Below are positions 1-6,243 of a stretch of 19,837 bases of DNA, piece by piece. Source of the stretch: CAZSSM01 sp964609385 (GTDB lineage: Bacteria; Planctomycetota; Planctomycetia; Isosphaerales; Isosphaeraceae); NCBI GenBank assembly GCA_964609385.1, contig CAZSSM010000107.1, forward strand, positions 1-19,837, given 5' to 3'. The translations under genes and the position numbers were made by a program. The number at the start of each line of letters is the position of its first letter. Positions within the stretch are counted from its first letter, which is position 1. Below the pieces are notes generated by a model, which saw only the letters and a program-made list of their open reading frames with translations, made no database searches and had not been told where the DNA came from.

Positions 1-152
1 CCGTCCGCCAGCAGACCGGCCTACCCGTCAAGTTCATCGGTGTCGGCGAGGGGATTGCCGACCTCCAACCCTTCGACCCCGACGCTTTCGTCGAATCGAT
101 CTTCGGGCATGACCCCGCCAACGAAGAAGAGGCCGAGCCGACGACAGCCTGA
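1..152 (+). CDS. ftsY: FtsY, signal recognition particle receptor, C-terminal end (partial)
   Basis: The first full codon in frame is at base 3 and the TGA stop is at 150-152, leaving 49 residues of a protein whose start lies outside the window. The visible part contains TGLPVKFIGVGEGIADLQPF followed by DPDAFVESIFG, which is the conserved closing segment of the FtsY/Ffh SRP GTPase domain: the G5 region and the last helix. An acidic tail (NEEEAEPTTA) follows. FtsY is the membrane-associated GTPase that docks ribosome-SRP complexes at the SecYEG translocon. This ending is characteristic of FtsY rather than Ffh, which continues into an M domain. The next gene starts 43 bases downstream on the same strand. 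Confidence 0.9.
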   Translation, partial: VRQQTGLPVKFIGVGEGIADLQPFDPDAFVESIFGHDPANEEEAEPTTA

Positions 153-195
153 ATCTGGTATGCCGGCATGCATCGACCGTTGGGAGGTAACCCCT

Positions 196-789
196 ATGGC
201 AAACCGTTACATCATCACGGATTCGTCGGGATGGCTCCGCGTCCGGCTCGAGCCAAGCCAACGCATTATTTCTCTTCCGGAGTACTTGAGGGTCGAGGAC
301 TTGGGACGTCGCGATCATCGCGATCACTTTAAGATCCTGGAGGGAATCCATACCGGTACACTGGCGTCGGTCGCGGCCCGTGGAGCTTCGACCTCGTGGC
401 TCGGGAGCCCATTGCCCGCCTATCGGGGTCCGGTCACCCTGCGCTTCAAGAAGGGGGCCGACAAACTTCAGACACCGATCGGGCCGCTGGACGCGACGAC
501 CGATTCCAGGAATCCGATCCCCAACGGAACCCACCCCATCCAACTCCCGGACTATCCCCATGACCTCGGTCGGGGCTATCTGAGCGACGCCTCCAAGGCC
601 ATGACTTGGTTCCATCTGGGCACCGGGATCGCGGCGCCGGGCAACGACCGATACCTTCATGTGGGGCTCGTGAGTGCCGGTTGCGTCACCGTGACGGATC
701 GAAGGCGATGGGATGCCCTTTATAGCCGACTCATCCTTGCCCGTGCCCCTGGTGGTCGCGCAGTTGGGTCACTCGTGGTCGAGTCCTGA
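196..789 (+). CDS. Small protein with L,D-transpeptidase-like His/Ser-Gly-Cys motif
   Basis: This encodes 197 residues. The ATG at 196 was chosen because GGGAGG (182-187) sits 8 bases upstream; the frame is open further upstream, but that stretch overlaps ftsY and looks like noise. The C-terminal half has IPNGTHPIQLPDYPHDLG (about 108-125), a tryptophan-containing segment TWFHLG (137-142), then LHVGLVSAGCVTV (154-166), giving H155, S160 and C163. That arrangement resembles the HG...SxGC catalytic motif of YkuD-type L,D-transpeptidases, but the Arg normally after the Cys is Thr and the protein is short. No signal peptide is seen. It may be a divergent peptidoglycan-active enzyme or a conserved protein of unknown function; the motif is seen, the activity is inferred. 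It converges on leuD with 19 bases between the stops. Confidence 0.6.
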   Translation: MANRYIITDSSGWLRVRLEPSQRIISLPEYLRVEDLGRRDHRDHFKILEGIHTGTLASVAARGASTSWLGSPLPAYRGPVTLRFKKGADKLQTPIGPLDATTDSRNPIPNGTHPIQLPDYPHDLGRGYLSDASKAMTWFHLGTGIAAPGNDRYLHVGLVSAGCVTVTDRRRWDALYSRLILARAPGGRAVGSLVVES

Positions 790-808
790 GCGTGTACGAC
801 GACGGAAC

Positions 809-1501
809 TCAGCTCGTCGTGCCGGTAGAGGGTGGCACGACCCAACGGGGCAAATTCGCCTCGTGTGCTTCAATAGCGTTGAGGTGGCCCAGCGTTTCCG
901 AGACCGTGTCGAGCCCTTCCAGGAGCCGTCGACGCGATTCCTCGGGGATCGCGAAGTCGATCTGGACCTCTCGCCCGTCTGCGCCCTCGAAGCACAGTTG
1001 GCGTTGTTCCAGGTCAACGGTCAATTCGATCGCCGAGCCGCCGTCGAGGCCTTCCTGAGCGGCCTTGACCAGGACATCGTAGCGATCCTGGGGCAGTTCG
1101 ATGGGGAGCAGCCCGTTGTTGAAGGCGTTGGACTCGAAGATGTCGGCGAACCCTTCGCCGGGTCCGGGCGCGATCAGGGCGCGGAACCCGGCCTGGGCGA
1201 CCGCCCAAACAGCGTGTTCGCGGCTGGAGCCGCAGCCGAAGTTGCGGCCGACGACCAGGATGGTCGCGTCGCGACAGGTCGGGCGATTGAGCGGGAAGTC
1301 GTCGTCGAGCGGTCCGTGCTGCTCGGGCATGTCGGGCTCGGGAGCGGCCCCGGCCTGATACCGCTTGTCGGCGAAGAACAAGGGGCCGTAGCCGGTCCGT
1401 TCGATCCGCTTGAGGTAGCGGGCCGGGATGATCAAGTCGGTGTTGACGTCGGACCAGGGCAGCACGGCGACGCGACCGCGATGGATCGTGAACGGCTCCA
1501 T
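809..1501 (-). CDS. leuD: 3-isopropylmalate dehydratase small subunit
   Basis: This encodes 230 residues and is the swivelling small subunit that pairs with LeuC to convert 2-isopropylmalate to 3-isopropylmalate in leucine biosynthesis. The start at 1501 (MEPFTIHRGRVAVLPW) begins at the usual LeuD N-terminus and has GGGAGA about 11 bases upstream; the frame is open 16 codons further. Family hallmarks are visible: DVNTDLIIPARYLKR near the N-terminus, FGCGSSREHAVWA in the middle, then the segment FADIFESNAFNNGLLPI. The length is slightly above the typical ~200 residues because of a C-terminal extension. It lies 55 bases downstream of leuC and is probably co-transcribed with it. No truncation or frameshift is seen. 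Confidence 0.95.
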   Translation of the reverse strand: MEPFTIHRGRVAVLPWSDVNTDLIIPARYLKRIERTGYGPLFFADKRYQAGAAPEPDMPEQHGPLDDDFPLNRPTCRDATILVVGRNFGCGSSREHAVWAVAQAGFRALIAPGPGEGFADIFESNAFNNGLLPIELPQDRYDVLVKAAQEGLDGGSAIELTVDLEQRQLCFEGADGREVQIDFAIPEESRRRLLEGLDTVSETLGHLNAIEAHEANLPRWVVPPSTGTTS

Positions 1502-1556
1502 CAGATCTCTTCTCTCCCAATGGGCCCACGTGCGTGGGGACGTTGTCACGTGGATT

Positions 1557-3011
1557 TCACGATCCGAGCAGGGTCCGGACGTCGGTGAATCGTCCCTGGA
1601 CGGCGGCGGCGGCGGCCATGGCCGGGCTGACCAGGTGGGTCCGCCCGCCAGGCCCCTGTCGGCCTTCGAAGTTGCGGTTGCTGGTGCTGGCGGCGCGTTG
1701 GCCGGGCGTGAGCCGGTCGGGGTTCATGGCCAGGCACATGCTGCAACCGGACTGTCGCCACTCGGCGCCGGCCTGTTGGAAGACCGTGTCGAGCCCCTCG
1801 GCCTCGGCCTGTTGACGGACCGCCTCGCTGCCCGGCACGATCAAGGCACGGACGCTCGAGGCGACCCGACGGCCTCGGAAGACCTGGGCGGCGGCGCGGA
1901 GGTCCTCGATCCGCCCGTTGGTGCAAGATCCGATGAAGACGACATCGACGGGGATCTCACGGATCGGCGTGCCGGGCTTGAGGTCCATGTACTCCAGGGC
2001 GCGGACTACATCCAGCGGATCGGCGTTGGGGACCTCGTGGGGCTCGGGGATCACGTCGTCGACGCCGAGGGTCATGCCGGGGTTGGTGCCCCAGGTGACC
2101 TGCGGGACGATCGCCGAGGCGTCGAGCGTGACGACGCGGTCGAATCCTTGGGGATCGTTGGTCTTGAGCGTCCGCCAGTCGGCGATGGCCGCCTCAAGGT
2201 CGGCTCCCTTGGGAGCTAGCGGGCGTTCGTGCGTGGTGAGGTACTGGATCGTCGTGTCGTCGGGGCCGATCAAGCCGGCACGGGCTCCAGCCTCGATCGA
2301 CATGTTGCAGATGGTCATCCGACCTTCCATCGACAGCGACGTGATGGCCGGCCCAAAGTATTCGATGACCGATCCGGTGCCGCCACCGGTGCCGATCTGA
2401 GCGATCAAGGCGAGGATGATGTCCTTGGGCTCGAGCCCCGGCCCAAGCCGCCCTTGGACCTCGATCCCGAGGCTCTGCGGTCGGGGCCCTTGCCAGAGCG
2501 TCTGGGTGGCCAGGACGTGTTCGACCTCGCTGGTTCCGATCCCGAAGGCCAAGGCCCCGAAGGCGCCATGGGTGCTGGTGTGGCTATCGCCGCAGACGAT
2601 CGTCAGGCCCGGCAGAGTCAGGCCCAGTTCGGGGCCGATGACGTGCACGATCCCTTGGCGGCCCGATCCGACGTCGAAGAGGGTGATGCCGAAGTCTCGG
2701 CAGTTGGTCCGCAAGGTCTCGACCTGGCGTCGGGAGAGCCGTTCACGGATCTGGTGCTGGTCCTCGGTCGGCACGTTGTGGTCGGGCGTGGCGAAGGTCA
2801 GGTCGGACCGACGGACCGGACGCCCGGCCAGCCGGAGCGCCTCGAACGCTTGGGGACTGGTGACCTCGTGGACCAAATGGCGGTCGATGTAGAGCAATGT
2901 CGACTGGGGCGTGGCTCGGACGACATGCCGGTCCCAGATCTTCTGGAAGAGAGTCGTCGAGGATGAGGTGACACCCGAAGCCGGGGCGTCTGGCAAGGTC
3001 GTGGTGCTCAT
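1557..3011 (-). CDS. leuC: 3-isopropylmalate dehydratase large subunit
   Basis: This encodes 484 residues, an aconitase-family [4Fe-4S] hydro-lyase that carries the active-site cluster of isopropylmalate isomerase. Recognisable segments are QKIWDRHVVR near residue 25, the substrate-loop region DHNVPTEDQHQIRERLSRRQ, VCGDSHTSTHGAFGALAFG, and the three cluster ligands C363 (SCTNGRIEDL), C423 and C426 (CSMC). The C-terminus with SNRNFEGRQGPGGRTHLVSP is standard. The length matches the family, plus a short Ser/Thr-rich N-terminal extension. The ATG at 3011 is preceded by a pyrimidine-rich stretch rather than a Shine-Dalgarno sequence on the coding strand, so the start may be leaderless or slightly misplaced. 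leuD follows. Confidence 0.96.
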   Translation of the reverse strand: MSTTTLPDAPASGVTSSSTTLFQKIWDRHVVRATPQSTLLYIDRHLVHEVTSPQAFEALRLAGRPVRRSDLTFATPDHNVPTEDQHQIRERLSRRQVETLRTNCRDFGITLFDVGSGRQGIVHVIGPELGLTLPGLTIVCGDSHTSTHGAFGALAFGIGTSEVEHVLATQTLWQGPRPQSLGIEVQGRLGPGLEPKDIILALIAQIGTGGGTGSVIEYFGPAITSLSMEGRMTICNMSIEAGARAGLIGPDDTTIQYLTTHERPLAPKGADLEAAIADWRTLKTNDPQGFDRVVTLDASAIVPQVTWGTNPGMTLGVDDVIPEPHEVPNADPLDVVRALEYMDLKPGTPIREIPVDVVFIGSCTNGRIEDLRAAAQVFRGRRVASSVRALIVPGSEAVRQQAEAEGLDTVFQQAGAEWRQSGCSMCLAMNPDRLTPGQRAASTSNRNFEGRQGPGGRTHLVSPAMAAAAAVQGRFTDVRTLLGS

Positions 3012-3287
3012 CGGAGTGGGAGGGGCTCGGCGTTTCCGGAGTTACGGACGGTCATCACACGCCAGCCTAGCTCGCGGGAACGGGACGCTCAAGCGGGGAT
3101 CATCCCGTTCGCGGCACGCGAGATGGCCACTTCGCCAACTTGCACATGAGATTGAGGAGGACGAAACACTAACGTCCTCCCCAGCTGATTCTCATAGATT
3201 ACACTTGATGACATCCTGAGGAACTGTGCTCATCCGAGAACGCGTCTGCGTCCGGAGAATCAAGCCAAGCCCGTCTTAACCAGGATC
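3012..3287. other. Intergenic region between lipA 3' end and leuC start
   Basis: This 276-bp gap contains no convincing gene. On the minus strand it is both downstream of lipA and upstream of leuC, so it should hold the lipA terminator and the leuC promoter. Two inverted repeats stand out: GAACGGGA (3078-3085) with TCCCGTTC (3103-3110), and a perfect 8-bp stem at 3156-3180. I saw no short leader ORF with a run of Leu codons and no recognisable T-box or riboswitch, although structured leaders cannot be excluded by eye. Confidence 0.5.
3156..3180 (-). terminator. Perfect 8-bp hairpin between lipA and leuC
   Basis: GGAGGACG (3156-3163) and CGTCCTCC (3173-3180) form a perfect 8-bp stem around a 9-base A-rich loop. 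It lies about 110 bases beyond the lipA stop when traced upstream toward leuC, inside the leuC leader on the coding strand. No U-run follows in either direction, so it is only a candidate terminator; it could equally be a leader hairpin or an operator. Confidence 0.3.
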
Positions 3288-4256
3288 TCAGGTTGTCGAT
3301 GGCTTGGGCGGCAGGTGCCCGGCCATCTCGTCGGCGTGGTAGCTGGAGCGGACGAACGGCCCGCTGGCGACATCCTCGAACCCCAAGGTCCGGGCCAACT
3401 CGCCGAGCCGGTCGAACTCTTCGGGCGGCAGGTAGCGTTTCACGGGCAAGTAGCGCGGCCCGGGCTGGAGATACTGGCCGAGGGTCAGGAAGTCGCAGCC
3501 GATCCTTCGGAGGTCGGCGAGGGTCTGGAACAGCTCGTCGGTCGTCTCGCCGAGCCCGAGCATCAGGCCGGTCTTGGTCTTGGAGTCGGGGTAGGCCCGC
3601 TTGACGTAGTCGAGCACGCCGAGGCTGACGTGATACTGACTCTTGCGGCGGACATAGCGTTGAAGCCGGGCGACAGTCTCCATGTTGTGGTTGAAGATCT
3701 CGGGCCGGGCATCCATGACGACATCGAGCGCGTCGGTGTCGCCGTCGAAATCGGGGGTGAGCACCTCGACGGTCGCGCCGGTCCGCTCGCGGACGGCCAG
3801 GATGCAGTGTCGGAAGTGGTCGGCGCCGCCGTCGGGCAGATCGTCGCGGGTCACCGACGTGATCACAACGTGTCGCAGGCCCAGACGGGCACAGGCCTCG
3901 GCGAGCCGATCGGGCTCGTCATCGGCGACGGCCTCGGGCCGGCCCCGCTTGACCGAGCAGAACCCGCAAGGTCGGGTGCAGGTATCGCCCAGGATCATGA
4001 ACGAGGCGGTCTGACGGGTCCAGCACTCGGTTCGGTTGGGGCACTTGCCGCTGGCGCAGATGGTCTCCAGGCCGAGTTCCTGGATCAGTTCGTCGGTGAA
4101 ATAGGTGCCGCGCGCCTTGGGGATCGGGCGCTTGAGCCATCGAGGGAGGCGCTGCGTGCCGTCGGGCCGTCGTTGCTCCAGACGTTGCCGATCCCGATCG
4201 ACCTCTTGGGCATCGAGGATCGCGAATCGGCTATCCATAGCTGGGAGCGTAGACAT
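3288..4256 (-). CDS. lipA: Lipoyl synthase
   Basis: This encodes 322 residues, a radical-SAM enzyme that inserts two sulfurs into protein-bound octanoyl groups to make lipoyl cofactor. Both cluster motifs are intact: the auxiliary cluster CASGKCPNRTEC (C67, C72, C78) and the radical-SAM CTRPCGFC (C93, C97, C100). The SAM-binding and barrel segments ITSVTRDDLPDGGADHF and EIFNHNMETV are present, and the C-terminal RSSYHADEM (303-311), whose Ser coordinates the auxiliary cluster, is canonical. It overlaps the 3' end of lipB by 26 bases if the ATG at 4256 is used, or by 8 bases from the ATG at 4238. The first has a weak AAGG upstream. The two genes almost certainly form an operon. Confidence 0.96.
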   Translation of the reverse strand: MSTLPAMDSRFAILDAQEVDRDRQRLEQRRPDGTQRLPRWLKRPIPKARGTYFTDELIQELGLETICASGKCPNRTECWTRQTASFMILGDTCTRPCGFCSVKRGRPEAVADDEPDRLAEACARLGLRHVVITSVTRDDLPDGGADHFRHCILAVRERTGATVEVLTPDFDGDTDALDVVMDARPEIFNHNMETVARLQRYVRRKSQYHVSLGVLDYVKRAYPDSKTKTGLMLGLGETTDELFQTLADLRRIGCDFLTLGQYLQPGPRYLPVKRYLPPEEFDRLGELARTLGFEDVASGPFVRSSYHADEMAGHLPPKPSTT

Positions 4257-4980
4257 GGGGCCGGACCTTCCTTCGGATCATGGGATGGTTCGTCAGGACA
4301 TGCCGGCGTTCGAGGCCGAAGGTCCCTTCGACGTGGGCGATCAACGACTCGCGCACCCGAGTCATCGGCGCGGGTCGTTGCCGTCGCGATTCCATCGAGG
4401 TCTGACGGAGCGGGCGGTGGCGATCGTCTGGATCGGGCTCGTTGAGGATCGCGCCGAAGGCGTCCAGGTACGTCGCCACGTTCAGATACAGCCCATAGTA
4501 GGCGATCCAGCGTTTCACAGCTACGCCCACCGAGGCCACCCGCGCCTGGTCGACGAAGACCCCCGGACTCGATGCGCGAGTCTGCCCGACCAAGCTGAAG
4601 TCGCCCAGCACGTTGATGGCGATCTGGTGCAGGTCGTCGACGTAGCTCTGCAACGACAAGCCAAGCGTCCGCAGCGGGATACAGAGGTAGACCGCCAGTT
4701 GACCGGGCATGTGGAGCACGCAGCCGCCCCCGCGATTGACCCAATGGACGTCCAGGCCCCAGCGCTGAAGTTGATCGTCGTCAGGTCGAATGTGCGAACG
4801 GCTCCCTTGACGACCCACAGTGATCGTCGGCGGATGCTCGCAGAGGACCAGCGACGCCGTCCCGGTCTCGCCCAGATCGTAGACCAAGCGGAGCTGCAAC
4901 TCGCGGAGGTCGGCGAACTCGGTCGTGCCGAGCAGGTAGACCTCGAATGCCTGGCCGTTGGGCAAGGGCGAATCCATCAT
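4231..4980 (-). CDS. lipB: LipB-like octanoyltransferase homologue lacking catalytic Cys and Lys
   Basis: This encodes 249 residues. The start is set at 4980 because TTGGGGA lies just upstream and homology should begin at the following FEVYLLG segment; the frame is open to 5133, but that part looks non-coding. The LipB fold signature is present: TITVGRQGSRSHI, then NRGGGCVLHMPGQ with the conserved His (H90). In LipB a catalytic Lys sits in the K-V-A-A-I-G-V segment; here it reads RVASVGV, giving Arg147. The catalytic Cys of the PCG motif is replaced in AILNEPDPD, giving Glu181. The downstream TSM matches the usual TSL. Canonical LipB moves octanoyl from acyl carrier protein to lipoyl domains; this copy may be inactive, regulatory, or use altered chemistry. 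It overlaps lipA. Confidence 0.85.
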   Translation of the reverse strand: MMDSPLPNGQAFEVYLLGTTEFADLRELQLRLVYDLGETGTASLVLCEHPPTITVGRQGSRSHIRPDDDQLQRWGLDVHWVNRGGGCVLHMPGQLAVYLCIPLRTLGLSLQSYVDDLHQIAINVLGDFSLVGQTRASSPGVFVDQARVASVGVAVKRWIAYYGLYLNVATYLDAFGAILNEPDPDDRHRPLRQTSMESRRQRPAPMTRVRESLIAHVEGTFGLERRHVLTNHPMIRRKVRPHVYAPSYG

Positions 4981-5569
4981 CGTTCCCCAAATCGGTGTCT
5001 CCGGTCCGATCAATCGGGCCTCCAACGGGTCCATTGCGCGCTTGAGGCGCAGTCTCTCGAATCTTTCGCCCGCGAAGTAATCTATCGCTCGAAGCGCTCC
5101 CAAGACAACCGGAGCAATCCCGGCGCCTCCCATCGCAATTCCTCAGGTCTCGCCAGACCGCCGGGTCAGAGGCTCCCGATCATCCCCCACCCAATCTTGG
5201 AAGACGACTCGAGGCCATGCCGGGCGATCCAACGAGCCGGGCGTCGCGAGCGATCTCCACGATCCGTGATCCGCAACTTTCGTCAACCCGACCGATGCCT
5301 TCGTATGTCCCGACGCGACCCCCGAGTAGCAGAGCAGTCGTCCCCGTTTTTTCCAACGACGATGAGGGGTGAGCGTCCTCCCGCGTGAGTTGGTGGCTTT
5401 CTTGGGAATCGTCCCCTTGGCCAACGCCCGCAAGACCGCACTGGCAAACCGCTCGCCAGCTTCAAAGTGTTGGTCCGACGCGACCTGCAGCGGCGATCAT
5501 CCAGGTCGTTGCGGTCCATCGTACCCCTTGTCGAGATTCAGAGCACCAAAACACGCATCGTTTGATCAT
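4981..5569. other. 589-bp intergenic region with no convincing gene
   Basis: The region lies upstream of lipB and downstream of the sigma factor gene, both on the minus strand. Several short ORFs cross it on both strands, but none has a ribosome binding site plus protein-like composition, and they are rich in Arg, Pro and Ser, as expected of antisense or non-coding GC-rich DNA. The notable content is one copy of the repeated spaced motif at 5347-5390. There is no tRNA-like fold that I could recognise. It could contain a small RNA or a decayed gene. Confidence 0.45.
5347..5390 (+). repeat. Spaced motif copy A (T-run / TGAGGGGT / CCTC / CGTGAGT)
   Basis: A T6 run ends at 5352. TGAGGGGT is at 5363-5370, CCTC at 5377-5380 and CGTGAGT at 5384-5390. 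The internal spacings equal those of copies at 9058 and 10661 (21 bases from the first block to the last, TGAG blocks 23 bases apart). GAGG and CCTC can pair as a short stem. Unlike the other copies, no recognisable gene start lies about 110 bases downstream on the plus strand. Confidence 0.5.
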
Positions 5570-6193
5570 TCAAGCGATTGACCCAACCGGCGATCCCGAG
5601 TCGGGCCCGATGACCGCATTCCATTTCTGTCGAATCATCGCCAAGTAACGTTCGACCGATTTGACCGAGCGGTTCCAGCGATCGGCGATCTCCTGGTTGC
5701 TGTAGCCTTCGAGCTTGAGCCGAGCGATCTCCTGGAGTTTGGGATCGAGGATCCCCAGGAGGTGCTCGCAGCTCTGCCCGAGCGACTCCATGAGGAGGTC
5801 GTCGGCCTTGCCGTGGATGACCGCGTCGATCCCGCGCCGTTCGCCGTCCTTATCGAAGCCGAGGATCGACTCACCGGACTCTTTGCGCGCCTCGCGGTTC
5901 CGATAGACGTTGGCGGCCTTGCGCACCGTGATCATGGCCAGGACCTGCCAGAGGTCGTCCCGATCCTCGAGCTTCCGGAATCGGCCCTCCCGCGCCCCGA
6001 TGCAGAGGGCGTTGATCGCGCTCAGGGCCATGTCCTCCTCGTCGGTCGATCGTTCACGCGAAGCCGCCATCTTGGTCCGGGCCAGCGCGCAGACGCGATG
6101 GAAGAACCGCTCCCAAACCAGCCGCGCCGCCACTTCGTCGCCGGACTTGAGATCGACCAGCATCGCCGTGATCGAATGATCCTCCGACATCAT
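5570..6193 (-). CDS. ECF-family RNA polymerase sigma factor (planctomycete type)
   Basis: This encodes 207 residues. The N-terminal half (about 15-100, LVDLKSGDEVAARLVWERF onward) matches sigma region 2 as found in planctomycete ECF factors. The C-terminal half (about 155-192) is a region 4 helix-turn-helix: ARLKLEGYSNQEIADRWN then SVKSVERYLAMIRQKW. The ATG at 6193 is favoured because AAAGGGGGA lies directly upstream and related proteins begin near MSEDHS. An alternative ATG at 6247 overlaps the stop of the upstream kinase gene as ATGA, suggesting translational coupling. It would direct RNA polymerase to a dedicated promoter set; the targets are unknown. Its neighbour, a Ser/Thr kinase, is a typical partner in this phylum, here frameshifted. 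Confidence 0.88.
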   Translation of the reverse strand: MMSEDHSITAMLVDLKSGDEVAARLVWERFFHRVCALARTKMAASRERSTDEEDMALSAINALCIGAREGRFRKLEDRDDLWQVLAMITVRKAANVYRNREARKESGESILGFDKDGERRGIDAVIHGKADDLLMESLGQSCEHLLGILDPKLQEIARLKLEGYSNQEIADRWNRSVKSVERYLAMIRQKWNAVIGPDSGSPVGSIA

Positions 6194-6243
6194 TGTCCCC
6201 CTTTCGGCTGACCTTGAATCCGTCTCGGTCAGGTGCCGAGACA

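Noticed and set aside
713..1588. Long plus-strand open frame opposite leuD
   Set aside because: It is antisense to a clear leuD gene and arises from GC-rich codon bias; it has no recognisable protein features or ribosome binding site.
3315..4445. Long plus-strand open frame opposite lipA
   Set aside because: It is a shadow of lipA, whose cluster motifs leave no doubt about the coding strand.
4981..5133. Upstream extension of the lipB frame
   Set aside because: Family homology starts after 4980 and a good ribosome binding site sits just before that ATG.
5143..5433. Minus-strand ORF of 96 codons in the long intergenic region
   Set aside because: There is no ribosome binding site, the composition is Arg/Lys/Thr-rich, and it crosses the spaced motif; not supported as a gene.
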